Shown: piece by piece, positions 10,369 through 20,589 of the stretch | Numbering within the stretch: the first letter of the stretch is position 1 | Layout of the letters: each line of letters begins with the position of its first letter | Origin: Cordylochernes scorpioides | Lineage: Eukaryota; Arthropoda; Arachnida; Pseudoscorpiones; Chernetidae | Direction of reading: 5' to 3' | NCBI GenBank assembly: GCA_030710605.1 | Contig: CP092880.1 | Span: 20,769,791 to 20,833,790 of the forward strand | DNA length: 64,000 nt | The notes under the pieces: generated by a model | Seen by the model: only the letters and a program-made list of their open reading frames with translations | What the model was told of the DNA's origin: nothing | The model's database searches: none | Position numbers and translations under genes: made by a program

Positions 10369-12092
10369 GACAAGTCTTTAGATTTCTTAATATATTCTGT
10401 TTTAAAGGTTTGAAGTGAGCAGTGGCTATGGATACGTTTAGTTAAGGTCTTTACGGTATTGATTTTATGGCTGAGAGGGCAGTAGGAGGAAAAACGGATA
10501 TAGTCGGGGTTGAAGGATGGCTTATAATAAACAGTTGTTTGGTATTGATTCTGTATGCGAAAAATTGTTATATCTAGAAAAGGCAGGCTATTATTTGTTT
10601 CCTTTTCAAATGTGAAATTTAGGTTAGGATGGTAACTGTTGAGTCTTTCTAGAATGATCTTGGTTTGATTTTCGGGGCATATACAGAATATGTCGTCAAT
10701 ATATCGACGCCATAAAATTATATCTGACGGGAATAGGGAGGTTATCCAATTGTCTATGCGACGCATGACAATTTCGGCGACTGAGGTTGAAAGAGAGCTC
10801 CCCATGGGAGAACCTTTAATCTGTTCGTAAGTTTTGCAATCGTATGTTAGGATATTTGTTTCGAGGCATAGGGCTATAAGTTTAGTTACTTTTCTGACAG
10901 TGATCTGATCAACCTGATTTTCTTTCAAGAATTCTTCGGTGCTGCTTAGTATCAGCTGGTGTGGGAGACTTGGGTAAAGGGATTCTACGTCGAATGAGAT
11001 CATGATCTTGTTTGGTTGGGGTTGGTGCTTGAGTATTTCTTCTATGAAGGTGGTGGTGTTGGAAATGGAGAACGGGGAGTTTTGCTGCTTGATTATGGGT
11101 TTGAGAAAAGTTGAGATGAACTTGGAGAGAGGTGCTGTTGGGGAATGGTAGAAAGCCACTATGGGTCTTAAGGGGACATTTGTTTTATGTATTTTAGGCA
11201 GGCCATATATGAAGGCATCGGTTTGCATATTAGACAAGAAGTCTTTCAATTCTTCATTCGAAATATTAAGTTCTTTATGCTTTTTTCTGAGTTCCTTTTT
11301 GAAAGAAGAGTATGTTCGGATTTTTTCTTCTGTGGAAATGTGTTTGAAGGTAGTTTGATCTTCAAGGATGCTCAGCATTTTACTATGGTAATCAGTTTTG
11401 TCCAGAATCACTGTTTGACCGCCTTTATCTGATTGGGTGATGATTATTTCTTTTTTGTTTCTTAATTCTTTAATCAGTCGGTTCTCATGAGGGTTGCTTG
11501 GGGGAAGGGTTACTGGTTCACTTAGAAGATTAGTTACATGATGTCTAATGATATTCTTTTCTTGGTGGTTAAGTTTTGATATGGCTGCTTCGACTCCACT
11601 TACTATTCTGATGGGATCTGGTTTTTGCATATTCCTGAATTTCATACCTTTGGATAAAAAAGCTAATTCTTCTTGGGTTAGGGTAGCTTTTGACAGGTTG
11701 ACTATTTTATTGAGGTTTTTGTTTCTATTTAGATTTGGATTATTAAATTTCAGTGACCAATATTCCAGTTTTTTACTCTGTCTTCTCTCTATTTCTGTTC
11801 TTAATTTCGTGATTTCAGAAGTGGTTCGGACTATTAGTTCGTACATTTGTTTTTCTGGTACAATACGGGAAGTGATGCATAAGAGTTCTTTGATTGTTTT
11901 CGATAACAATCGAATGTTGGAATAACAGCCCTGTGTTCTTGTCCTCAACAACCTATATTGAGTTTCCTTTATTACTTTAGCTGAGAAAGGGTTTTTGACA
12001 GGATCTTTTATTCTTAAGGATGGGGGGACAAAGTTCACCTCTTCACAGAAACGATTGAAACCCAGATGACATCTCCACTTCGCTAGTTGCAA
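10332..12092 (-). CDS. Penelope-like reverse transcriptase (frameshifted before GIY-YIG)
   Basis: The 586-residue frame has Penelope RT motifs in order: SDKGG (221), GLPKIHK (297-303), SFDVESLYPSLP (366-377), GSPMGSSLS (427-435), the catalytic RRYIDDIF (462-469) and FLDITI (505-510). The N-terminal 150 residues are basic and rich in R/K. The frame stops at 10332 after leaving the reading frame that continues into the endonuclease, consistent with a one-base indel near 10360. The family copies RNA at a nicked target. Without the endonuclease joined in frame this copy is probably not functional. Confidence 0.9.
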   Translation of the reverse strand: MQLAKWRCHLGFNRFCEEVNFVPPSLRIKDPVKNPFSAKVIKETQYRLLRTRTQGCYSNIRLLSKTIKELLCITSRIVPEKQMYELIVRTTSEITKLRTEIERRQSKKLEYWSLKFNNPNLNRNKNLNKIVNLSKATLTQEELAFLSKGMKFRNMQKPDPIRIVSGVEAAISKLNHQEKNIIRHHVTNLLSEPVTLPPSNPHENRLIKELRNKKEIIITQSDKGGQTVILDKTDYHSKMLSILEDQTTFKHISTEEKIRTYSSFKKELRKKHKELNISNEELKDFLSNMQTDAFIYGLPKIHKTNVPLRPIVAFYHSPTAPLSKFISTFLKPIIKQQNSPFSISNTTTFIEEILKHQPQPNKIMISFDVESLYPSLPHQLILSSTEEFLKENQVDQITVRKVTKLIALCLETNILTYDCKTYEQIKGSPMGSSLSTSVAEIVMRRIDNWITSLFPSDIILWRRYIDDIFCICPENQTKIILERLNSYHPNLNFTFEKETNNSLPFLDITIFRIQNQYQTTVYYKPSFNPDYIRFSSYCPLSHKINTVKTLTKRIHSHCSLQTFKTEYIKKSKDLSISFIVYSKTFL

Positions 12093-12197
12093 TGATTTTT
12101 TGTGAATCTGGTTTAAATAAAAATTGATTTGATATATGGCGATAAATTCATGACTTAACTTGAGTTCACAATTCGATAAAAATAATCCCTTGAATCA

Positions 12198-12468
12198 ATA
12201 TTAAAATAAAAACATAAATCCTCCAGGGAAAAGATTCTTTTAAAAATATTTTTATTTAAAAATATCTCGAGCTTTCGGGCAAGTAAGCCCTTCTACGGGA
12301 GAAACTATTTTACATCCTTAATACGCCAATAAAATAATATTTAAACTTAAATAAAGTCCTTTAGTTGTTTACATCTGTTTTGAGGCATAATCAACGCGAG
12401 CTTCTATTGCGCGTGCTTCACTGGAGGATTTATGTTTTTATTTTAATATTGATTCAAGGGATTATTTT
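12198..12468 (-). repeat. Penelope pseudo-LTR, right copy plus inverted tail
   Basis: The block repeats 9591-9815 and then continues into an inverted copy of the bases at 12178-12226 (GGATTTATGTTTTTATTTTA against TAAAATAAAAACATAAATCC). It lies upstream of the RT frame on the minus strand and so probably holds the element's promoter. Confidence 0.75.
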
Positions 12469-12518
12469 TATATATTAATGTAAAAGTTTTAAATTTTACC
12501 TTATATATAACTTTTATA

Positions 12519-12880
12519 TTATGATGCATTAGCGTGCCATCTGTTATCAAAATACGAAACTATTATAGACGCGTATGATTCTTTTTAAAAATAAAACAAT
12601 TTCTACTGTCCTTACTGCAATGAAATATTATTTCGGAATGTATATATTTATAAATGTATGTAATTCTACTATCATTAAAGCTTATGTCCATAGTGCATCA
12701 AAAATACCCATTCCAAGAGTCTAGCATCAATATCACTATAAAAGAAAGATCGAAAAATGTAATATAAAAGCGGTATGGTAGATTAAACTGGCAAAATCTC
12801 TGGAAGGGTTCAACACGGATAGGCCAGACCCTCTCATTATTTTATCATTGCAGTAAGGGTAGAAGAAATTGATTTATTTT
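12519..12880. repeat. M1 MITE copy
   Basis: The left end reads GATGCATTAGCGTGCCATCT then TATAGACGCGTATGATTCTT and TTTCTACTGTCCTTACTGCA. The right part has TCATTGCAGTAAGGG then AGAAATTG in inverted order. The interior contains CTCTGGAAGGGTTCAACAC, shared with other copies (20.05 kb). Confidence 0.65.
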
Positions 12881-13100
12881 ATTTATTTTCGTTGTTTCGA
12901 CTTAGAGCGCTATGTCCCCCTAGGGACACTTGCACTTTAAACACAAACAAAAATTTTGAAAGAAAAGAAATTAAGATATTTAAATATGTACAGAATTAGT
13001 ATGCAAATTAGTTAGATGAAAAGATAAAAAATATCCACACAATTGATATATGTACAAAGGGTTGGTATGTAAATTTAGTTAAATGAAATCAAATTGTAAA
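12860..13100 (-). repeat. LINE-like 3' end shared with 31107-31300
   Basis: The segment holds AGCGCTATGTCCCCCTAGGG and a run of shared words ending GTACAAAG. The copy at 31107-31300 matches over about 180 bases. On the minus strand the sequence ends in an AAATAAATAAAATAAAT-like tail, which suggests a non-LTR 3' end. No protein is encoded here. Confidence 0.5.
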
Positions 13101-13442
13101 GTATTGTGTGTATTTTTTTTTCGAGAAAAGCAATTTACAGATAAAAAAAAAGTTTTAAGGAATATTTTTGAATGATAATATGCTAGATATTAGAGAATTA
13201 TTCAATTAAAACAATACTAAAAAAGAATTAATTTCTAAATAAAAGCGTTCCAATAGAATTTAGTAGTTTTTATAAAATTCAAAATAAATCTGCAAAATGA
13301 GTTGAATTTTATATATATATTTTAAAAATAATCATACGCGTGAAGAATAGATAAAATTTATAATTTTTTACTTATTAATAACTTTTATGTGAGCAAGAGT
13401 TACCCAGAAATTATTTGAATAAATAAAAATAAAAATCAGGTA

Positions 13443-13650
13443 AAAGGTATTGCTACGTGGAAAATTAGGGAAGACCAACTTCGGGATGAGACAACAATTT
13501 ATTTCAGGCAAGAACAAACTATGAATGATAAACAAAAGATAAGCCACGAGGGAAATTTACAGAGTAGCAAAATATAAACATAAAAATGACCACTCTATTA
13601 GTAAAAATAATAAAATTAATAAATACTTTGTTACATAGCTTCATCCCTAT
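13443..13650. repeat. Interspersed repeat L (GTGGAAAATTAGGGAAGAC)
   Basis: About 200 bases matching 39817-40005 and, in reverse, 63365-63560 (words GAAAATTAGGGAAGAC, GGCAAGAACAAACTATGAAT, GATAAACAAAAGATAAGC). It may be an LTR or the end of a DNA element. No clear boundary is seen. Confidence 0.6.
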
Positions 13651-13689
13651 GGGATCTGTGACCCACAGCTAGCAATTATTGTAGATACT

Positions 13690-13925
13690 GACATGGATCT
13701 GACGTGCTTCTGCCAAGGATTCCATCAAAGTCTTGGAACTTTGTCCCTAGTACCTTTGCGTCCATTTTCTTGCGGCGTGAAGAGCGGCTTTGTCGTCGTA
13801 TCGTCTATAGTGTTGCACTGGGCTGCGGTTTGACAGATTCTTCAGTCTTGAGTCTCTCCTCAGAAGTGTCTTGCATCTTTCCAGAACGTGTCTCAACCAT
13901 CTTACAAGGTTAAACCAGTCAATTC
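13690..13925 (-). pseudogene. Possible retroelement coding fragment
   Basis: The minus strand is open except for one TAG over about 75 codons and encodes a basic peptide containing VRWLRHVLERCKTLLRR and ALHAARKWTQRY. The GC content is higher than the surroundings, and the composition suggests a gag- or pol-derived piece. I do not recognise the family, so this is a weak call. Confidence 0.25.
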
Positions 13926-14269
13926 CATCGAAGTCATATTAAGAGATTGTACATAGAGTATTAACCCGTTGAAGAGCAGTATTTGCTCGAAAGCTTGCAA
14001 ATTCAAAATTAAAAGAAACTTTTATCTGATTTTTATATTTTTTTCAAATAAATAACTTTATTTACTGTAACGTCATAACGAACTATATCTATCTCTCTTT
14101 ATAAGAATGGATCAACCATCTAATTGTCCACACCACCAAAGCTCCAAAAGAAACAACTTCTTCAATCCATTTTACAACAGGTAAAGGAGTTGTTTGAGAA
14201 CTTGAATGCCAAAACCATCCTAGAGCCTCTTCATAAAAGCTATTATAGGGAGAAGATAGTCTCCCCTTT

Positions 14270-14700
14270 TTCTACTATGTCGATTTTGGACAGCTAAGTC
14301 CTGGGTTCGAATACCTTGTCAAATTATATTGACAAACATTTTCAATTTTTTTTTTTTCTGATCAGGTTTTATAGGGAAGAATGTTGTCTTCGTTTGTTAG
14401 TGAACCAATCTCTCACGCCTTCTCATTGGACGAATGTGGCCATGTCTGTATATAAGAGGGGACTAAGGGAATGCGAGGGGGGCCAGAGCGTGGAGAATTG
14501 GTGTGGAGACACTTAAAGTGTTTTTCTACAAAGTTTTCCCTGTCTGGCTGTTCTCTGGGCATCCCTGTGTCACCCGAGTCCGATCCCTACCAACGCTACA
14601 ATAAAGCTAAGTACTTTTTCGTCTTAAAAAAAAAAGAAAAAAAAAAGTTTTTTTTTTTTTTAAGATGAAAAAGTACTTAGCTTTATTGTAGCGTTGAACT
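14270..14700. mobile_element. LTR-like segment with TATA, polyA signal and inverted 3' end
   Basis: A TATA-like TGTATATAAGAGGGG near 14449 is followed by an AATAAAG signal near 14600 and an A-rich run. The last 50 bases (AACGCTACAATAAAGCTAAG and GTACTTTTTCGTCTTA) are then repeated in inverted order at 14650-14695. It looks like a promoter/polyA unit of a retroelement whose 3' end was copied back on itself. No terminal TG..CA or target duplication was seen. Confidence 0.4.
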
Positions 14701-14765
14701 CTGAATACCTTTTTCTAAATAAAAATTTCTCCAATGTCCTTTCGATTCACGACAATACGATTACA

Positions 14766-15420
14766 ACTTGCTGAACTGAATAATTATTTGAGCATTAAAC
14801 AATAGCGTCATTATAAACTACATTAAACCTTATTGCACGACCTAAGAACTCTATACACAACAACAACAACAACAAAAGCCAACAAGGGGATTCACCTAGA
14901 AGGTTATATATGTACATGAGTGAGGAGGAAAAGAGAGGAGGGGGAGCAATCAGCCGTTGTCTGTGGAGTTGAGCACTTCCCTCATTCTATCAATCGCCTT
15001 GAAAAATTTAAAATATTTATAAACAAATGTTTTATCCAGCAGGAGAGTAGTAAAAATGTTATATACATGTTGTTCATTGTAGTGAGTTAGCCCCAAATTT
15101 CGCAAATTTCCAGTGTCTTTTCATGTAGGAATGGGCAATGGAATAGATAGTGGACCAAATTGTCTTGGATACCAACATTGCAGAAGTAGCAATTTAAAGA
15201 GTCGCTGTTCCAAATTCCCGTGATATCCTCGCGGAAAAATAGCCATAGAATCCTTTGACAGGCTATAAATCGTTTAATTTTCAAAGGGAGGTTTGATAGT
15301 GAGAACTTTATACACATTAAACAATAAAATAGTTCAAAATCCAACTTGCTGAACTGAATAATTATTTGAGCACTAAACAATAGTGACATTATAAACTACA
15401 TTAAACCTTGTTGCGCAAAC
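14766..15420 (-). pseudogene. LINE 3' fragment between 80-bp direct repeats
   Basis: An 80-base segment (AACTTGCTGAACTGAATAAT...) occurs at 14766-14842 and again, slightly changed, at 15341-15420. Between them the minus strand encodes CYFCNVGIQDNLVHYLFHCP (about 15125-15205), a zinc-knuckle-like tail of a non-LTR reverse transcriptase. A 3' part with (GTT)n at its end follows (CAACAACAACAACAAC on the plus strand near 14858). The 100-residue frame 15087-15389 carries the knuckle. The repeats are too long to be an ordinary target duplication and suggest local duplication. Confidence 0.5.
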
Positions 15421-15429
15421 TGAGTACCC

Positions 15430-16060
15430 TATACATATCAAACAATATAATATATTCGAAAACATTGTGTGTGTTACACATGTTACTACACAAAATGTGA
15501 CAATGTATTATGGGTAAAATAACAACGCCAACCACATACACACAATAAGTTGTTTCCCTAAAGAGGAATAAAACACATCCAGCTATCAATAAGACAATAT
15601 ATCTGAATAAATAAGCCACAAGAAATCAAAACGTAATAGAATTACCGCCAGTCAATATATATGGAGATAGGTTGTATATATTTACTGGGGGAATTACTTG
15701 TTCACTAATCTTGATTGGTGAGGACCTTGCTGAAGATATTCTGTGTTTCTTCTTTTAATCAAAAATCTCTATAACAATTTAATCATTGATATCATCAATC
15801 TTAATATATAATTCTAAATCTAAAAGATATTTATTGATATGGATCATAGAATATATTTTTTAATATTTTTGACTATTGACCATTTTGATTATAATGGTTA
15901 GTAAATTTAAAAAGAAATAAGAATAATCGGTTTATATATGTATTTGCGCACGGTGTTAGGTGTCTAATGTATTAGCTAGCTGAGATTGGTTGTTTACTAT
16001 CACGTGATCTCAATAAACTAATAGTCATAGTGTTCTTTAGCCAATCAACGTGCTGTATTT
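15430..16060. other. Intergenic, nothing recognised
   Basis: AT-rich DNA. The 72-residue minus frame at 15401-15619 has a hydrophobic composition but no recognised motif, and I do not call it a gene. Confidence 0.45.
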
Positions 16061-16079
16061 TTTTTTTTTAACTTTTAGC

Positions 16080-16300
16080 GGTTGTATTAATGAATCTACA
16101 AATGGGGTCGAGAGATATATTTCAACTTTAGATTTAAGTAGCCATAAATAGCATGTTTCGTTGACCAGGTTTTGTCTTCAGTGCAAATACCCAGGACTTC
16201 AAGTTTGGGGAGTCTTTCAACGGCGATTCCCAGTATTGTACGACCTCACCAGACACCATCAGAGAGGTGGGGACATCGAGGAATGTCACCAGAGGCTAAT
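16080..16300 (-). pseudogene. Degenerate non-LTR reverse-transcriptase fragment
   Basis: On the minus strand one frame reads RLPKLEVLGICTEDKTWSTK, which resembles the segment after the YADD box in non-LTR RTs where a leucine-rich LGI motif precedes a W..H stretch. Stops interrupt both sides. The call rests on that motif alone. Confidence 0.35.
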
Positions 16301-16461
16301 GACGGGTGGCGAGAAGTGAAATTTAAGGTGAAATTAATGGAGTAGGAGGATCTTAATGGATCATCCAATCAATAGACGACCCTCTGAATTCGTGTTCTTC
16401 TATGATAAGGCACAATTTGGATTCTAGATTATAAACATAAGGTAATAAGGTCAAATACAAT

Positions 16462-16740
16462 TATCGTAAAGATAGTGGCTGCCTGGCCGGCATTCTTATT
16501 TCTTGAAAATAAAGATACTTCGGCCAGTAAACATTTTTTTCGAGACAATAAAAAATATTTACTGGCCGAAGTATCTTTATTTTCAACAAATACAAATAAA
16601 AAAAATAGTTTGTGATGTTTTGGTAAAAGTATTGTTACCATCTATAGACAAAAGTACTGAAACTTCAATTAGGATTGTATAAATAATTAGTACTTTTGTC
16701 TGAAGATGGTAACAACGCTTTTACCGTAACGTCATACACT
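16462..16740. repeat. Two adjacent foldback elements
   Basis: The first (about 16495-16585) has arms with AAGATACTTCGGCCAGTAAA and its inverse. The second (about 16619-16735) has arms GGTAAAAGTATTGTTACCAT and AGACAAAAGTACT with their inverses. The TGCCTGGCCGGCATTC word at 16480 also occurs at 29165 and 29560. Confidence 0.7.
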
Positions 16741-16867
16741 ATTTATTAGGATTTTGTCTTATTACCTTGTGTTTAGTATTCTTCTAAAGGAAATGTTACA
16801 TCTTCCACAGGTGGCTTCTCAAACATCAACATTTTATGATCACAATCATATGAAACATTAAATCTGA

Positions 16868-17575
16868 TGCCTTAACGTACCATCTGTTATATTAAATTGA
16901 AGCTATTTTAGACGCGTATGATTCTTTTTTGAACTAAAACAAATTTCTACCTTCCTTACTGCAATGATATATCAATGGAATAATCTGGCTTATCAGTGGT
17001 AAACTTTCTCAGTTCAAATCAAATCCTCCAAAAACATACCCCTGGGAAAACCCCAGGACTATAATAGAAAAGCTGAGACAATGGGACCTAATGGAGATTG
17101 TTTAAACGACTTGAGGAATAAGCAACAACTCTCCCAGTGGTATGGTACTATTTAGTCAGTCTCTCCCATTAATTTAAGATTGCAGAAAGAGCAGTAGAAA
17201 TTGTTTTTTTTTTCTTATCCCTAGTACTCGTGGTACAGGCCATGATAATCATGGTGGGTAGAAGTAGACGACTGCTTTTACAGTAAGTGCACCGCATATA
17301 AACACATGTGAAAAGCAGTTCGACTTTGCACTTACAAATGTGCCAGAGCCCCGTTTGGTTACTTGCACTCGCTGATGGGGTTGGACTTTTGCAAGAATCG
17401 GGGGCCATCGGAGCATTTTTTTTTATCAGAAAAAAAGTGCCCAATGCGGGAATCGAACCCGGGTCGTAGCGGTCGAAAACCAACGGTTTAAAACATCCTT
17501 TCACCGACCCCCAGAAAATTGTTTAATTTTTAAAATATAATTAATGGCGTCTAAAATAGTTTCACTTTCTTGAAA
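16868..17575. repeat. M1 MITE copy interrupted by a SINE
   Basis: The left end has GATGCCTTAACGTACCATCT then GACGCGTATGATTCTTTT. The right end has the inverted GCGTCTAAAATAGTTTC at about 17545. A SINE (17204-17512) sits in the right arm, flanked by AGAAATTGTTT and AGAAAATTGTTT. Confidence 0.7.
17204..17512 (-). mobile_element. Full-length tRNA-headed SINE
   Basis: On the minus strand it begins GGGGGTCGGTGAAAGGATG, has a B-box-like GGTTCGATTCCCGCATT, a body with AGTAACCAAACGGGG, GTGCAAAGTCGAACTGCTTT and ACATGTGTTTATATGCGGTG, and ends near CATGATTATCATGGCCTGTA and a short AT-rich tail. SINEs use the tRNA-like head as an RNA polymerase III promoter and borrow LINE enzymes. The 111-residue frame across it is incidental. 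Confidence 0.85.
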
Positions 17576-17613
17576 TATCAAATATGCTATATATTGCTAG
17601 AAATCTTAAATCA

Positions 17614-18349
17614 TCTATATATATAATTGCCTTATTCTGTCTGAAGCTCACGGATAGAATGCGCGCCCAATTGGCTGCCGGCGAACACGTGTCCTCCCTG
17701 CCCCCCTCTAGACAACCCTGTTATCAGCTGTGTGATACATACACCTGTCTATAGCGGCCATTCTAGACAACCCTGTTATCAGCAGTGTGTTACATCCACC
17801 TGTCTATACAGACCACCCTGTCTATAGCGACCACTGACCACCCTGCCTATAGCGACCACTCTAGACAACCCTGTTATCAGCTGTGTGATACATCCACCTG
17901 TCCTTACAGACCACCCTGTATATAGCGGCCATTCTAGATAACCCTGTTAATTGCTGTGTGATACATACACCTGTCTATAGCGGCCACTCTAGACAACCCT
18001 GTTATCAGCTGTGTGATACATCCACCTGTCTATACAGTCCACCCTGTCTATAGCGGTCACTTTAGGCAACCCTGTTATCATCAGTGTGTTACATTCACCT
18101 GTCTATACAGACCACCCTGTCTATAGCGGTCACTTTAGGCAACCCTGTTATCAGCAGTGTGATACATACATCTGTGTATACAGACCACCCTGTCTATAGC
18201 GGCCACTCTAGACAACCCTGTTATCAGCTGTGTGATACATACACCTGTCAATACAGACCACCCTGTCTATAGCGACCACCCAAGACAACGTTTTTAAAAT
18301 ATATTCGCACTCGGGTAAAACCCGGGCGTTGCCCGGGCCATTCGTCTAG
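17614..18349 (+). mobile_element. Non-autonomous Helitron carrying a minisatellite
   Basis: The 5' end is TCTATATATATAATTGCC preceded by A. The 3' end is CGGGTAAAACCCGGGCGTTG, a GC hairpin, then GTCTAGT, so CTAG is followed by T. Helitrons insert between A and T and end in a hairpin plus CTRR, as here. There is no protein capacity, and the interior is mostly a tandem repeat (17706-18290). Confidence 0.8.
17706..18290. repeat. Minisatellite inside the Helitron
   Basis: Irregular units built from CCCTGTTATCAGCTGTGTGA, TACATCCACCTGTCTATAC and CACCCTGTCTATAGCGGCC are repeated about seven times with variable spacing. The short frame 18084-18272 reads through it as a repetitive peptide and is not a gene. 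Confidence 0.85.
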
Positions 18350-18514
18350 TTCTTAATATTTGGGTTATACTCGCTTGGGAGGAAGGTGGCTCATGTTCTC
18401 ATATCTCGGCGCAAAATTCTTTGCCACCTTTCTTCGTTACAGATCCCACCAGGCTTCATGCAACAATCTAGCTGTAGAAAAATACAACGGTACAACAATG
18501 TAGAAATTACAAAT

Positions 18515-18950
18515 ACACTCATAGACAAAACTTAGGAAAGGTGTACCTTTTAGAATTTATATCGGGATTCTAACAATAACTCTGAAAGATATACTCATGG
18601 ACAAAACTTAAGGAAATTGTACCTTTTAGAATTTATATCGGGATTCAGATAATAACTCTGAAAGATACACTCATGGACAGAACTAAAGGAATTTGTACCT
18701 TTTAGCATGTATATCGGGATTCAGATAATAACTCTGAAAGTACATTCATGGAAAAAAAATTAAGGAAGTTGTACCTTTTAGAATTTATATCGGGATTCTA
18801 ACAATAACTCGGAAAGATATTAGAGTGATCTTTTTTGAAGAAACGCGAAATAACTAGGTGTCAACAAAATTTTGTCGGTCTCCTTAAAAAAAAATAGACG
18901 ACCTGCGATATCAAAGAAATCCTACTTCCTTAAGTTTTGTCAATGAGTGT
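18515..18950. repeat. Element with ACTCATGGACAAAACTTAAG ends and four 75-bp units
   Basis: It begins TACACTCATAGACAAAACTT and ends AAGTTTTGTCAATGAGTGTA, an inverted pair with TA at each edge, typical of Tc1/mariner-type MITEs. The left part is repeated four times (starts near 18517, 18592, 18667 and 18742). The same unit in the opposite orientation makes the array at 61926-62365. Confidence 0.75.
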
Positions 18951-19509
18951 ATATCGACTCAACACGTGAACACTCACTTGTTTTACAACACTTGTTGTAC
19001 ACTTCCAACAATATGTTATGAAATTTCTTTTTCTGTATTCCATATTTGCCAAAGCTATACCTTTTAGCATGTATATCGGGATTCTGATAATTAACTTCTA
19101 ATTATAGATTCCTCATTAATACGTCAGGATTAATATTGAGGGATTTGGTAGAATTAAGAATCCATTAGAGACGACACAGTTTCCTGAAATATTCATGTTA
19201 CACCGGAATTATAGGCTTTGTTGGGTTATTGGTTGTACCGTCAGTTGACTTGAAGAAGATGACAGTGACAATAAATGGCTATCTCCATAGATATTGTATG
19301 AGAGTGCTTGGCTCATCAGTAGTGAACCTTCTCAGCAGTTCCACCAAATTAATCTCCAGACCGCTTTACTATTGTATTTGATTGGTTTTGTTATATATTC
19401 TTCTTTTCGATAGATAGCAATTATATTTAAAAATTAATAAACTCATCATCTCGGAATCCCCGTTTTGTTTATAACAAATATAAAATGTAAATATTTACAT
19501 GGGTATTTA

Positions 19510-19620
19510 TTATACACTAACGTGTCATCTGTGATGAGAATACAAAACTATTATAGACGTGTATGATTCTTTTCAAAATTAAATTTTCTACTGCCCATAC
19601 TGTAATGAAAAATTAAAGGG
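19510..19620. repeat. M1 MITE arm
   Basis: It holds CACTAACGTGTCATCTGTGA, TAGACGTGTATGATTCTTTT and TTTCTACTGCCCATACTG. The element is interrupted, as in the paralogous block at 22793. Confidence 0.6.
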
Positions 19621-19806
19621 AGGACCTGGCTTATCAGTGGTGTACTATCAAAACCTCTGTTGAAGCCTCTGTCTTCTTATTAAACAGAAGACCGGTGATA
19701 TTATTAACTTTCTATTTCCTTAAGTTTTGTCCATGAATGTAAATATTCTACAAAGAGATTACAAAACCAATATTTATAACTTACTAATTATCATACATTA
19801 TAAATT

Positions 19807-19895
19807 TCTTTTTGCTCATCCCAAGTACACGAGGTACAGGCCATGATAATCATGGTGGGTAGAAATAGGCGACTGCTTTTACTGTAAGTGCATTA
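19807..19895 (-). mobile_element. 5'-truncated SINE tail
   Basis: On the minus strand it is the last 85 bases of the SINE family: TACTGTAAAAGCAGTCGCC-like, CCACCATGATTATCATGGCC, TGTACCTCGTGTACTTGGG. The paralogous copy is at 23091-23175. Confidence 0.7.
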
Positions 19896-19916
19896 TAATT
19901 TAATGAAATATATGAT

Positions 19917-20195
19917 CTAATGCATTAGCGCGCTATCTGTTATGAAAAATTGAAAGATATTTTAGACGTAAATGTTTCTTTTCAGAAATTAAACAATTTT
20001 CTACTGCCCTTACTGCAATGACAAATTAATGGGAGTGCCTGGCTTATCAGTGGTTAACTGACGAAATCACTGGGAGGGTTCATCACTGATGAACCAGGCC
20101 CTTCCATTAATTTTTCATTGCAGTAAGGGCAATAGAAAATTGTTTAATATTTAAAATAATCATACGTGTCTATAATAGTTTCGTATTCTCATGGA
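19917..20195. repeat. M1 MITE, complete with both arms
   Basis: The left arm runs from AATGCATTAGCGCGCTATCT through TTTTCTACTGCCCTTACTGC. The interior has CCTGGCTTATCAGTGGTTAA. The right arm inverts the left and ends ATAATAGTTTCGTATTCTC. The paralogue is at 23205-23475. Confidence 0.75.
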
Positions 20196-20589
20196 TAATT
20201 ATGTAAATTGTGTGGCAAAAGATATAATAAAATAGCTATATATATGTCGTACACCTCGAGGTTATCATCATAAAGTTTAGCATCATGCCGCCCAACATGG
20301 AAGCCACATAGAATATTCAGTGGCATCTAAAGAAGTGAGAGGGTCATTTAGACTGGATGTGTTACTGGATCCTTGAAAATTTAAAATGCTAATTTAACTT
20401 CAAAACTTTGTGCGCGAGTTTTTATATTGAGATTTGCTTGTGTGGGTTTTATATATATGAATATTTCCATATAGTTTAACACTTCTCTTCACAATTTATA
20501 CTACATTATATTTGAGAAAGTCATTAATGGATAGGTAAGGGAGGGAACAGGTGTGTGAATAATAAAATCTTCATATATAAATCTTTAAA

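Larger units (their letters stand above)
9578..12481 (-). mobile_element. Penelope-like retroelement with terminal repeats and 13-bp TSD
   Basis: The element spans 9591-12468 and is flanked by identical 13-bp copies of TATATATTAATGT (9578-9590 and 12469-12481). Near-identical direct terminal repeats (about 9591-9815 and 12198-12423) carry CTCGAGCTTTCGGGCAAGTA and frame a reverse-transcriptase/GIY-YIG reading frame on the minus strand. A short inverted segment (CCCTTGAATCAATATT... and its complement) bounds the right repeat at 12180-12468. Direct pseudo-LTRs plus an inverted tail are typical of Penelope elements. Apart from one frameshift the copy looks nearly complete and fairly young. Confidence 0.9.
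13389..14050. mobile_element. Penelope-derived short element with an internal insertion
   Basis: The left start GTGAGCAAGAGTTACCCAGA matches the start of the palindromic element at 48055. The right part has CCCGTTGAAGAGC, loop, GCTCGAAAGCTTGCAAA. Flanks AATAACTTTTAT (13377-13388) and AATAACTTTAT (14051-14061) look like a target duplication of about 12 bases. The middle (about 13441-13950) is other sequence, including the repeat at 13443-13650. Only one stem-loop arm remains, so the copy was rearranged. Confidence 0.55.
18360..20500. repeat. Segmental duplication, copy A
   Basis: This block matches 21200-23790 in the same order: TTCGCTTGGGAGG region, TACACTCATAGACAAAAC unit, CAACACGTGAACACTC, GAGACGACACAGTTTCCTGA, AAGAAGATGA..GTGACAATAAATGGC, an M1 MITE, a SINE tail, a second M1 MITE and GTCGTACACCTCGAGG..CAACATGGAAGCCACATAG. 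Copy A alone has four units of the 75-bp tandem repeat (18515-18840). Confidence 0.85.

Noticed and set aside
11548..11925. 125-codon plus frame
   Set aside because: It is antisense to the Penelope RT, which has clear motifs on the minus strand.
17169..17504. 111-codon minus frame
   Set aside because: It spans a SINE and a MITE arm and matches no protein family I know.
18084..18272. 62-codon repetitive frame
   Set aside because: It is the minisatellite read in one frame, without a start context or conserved length.
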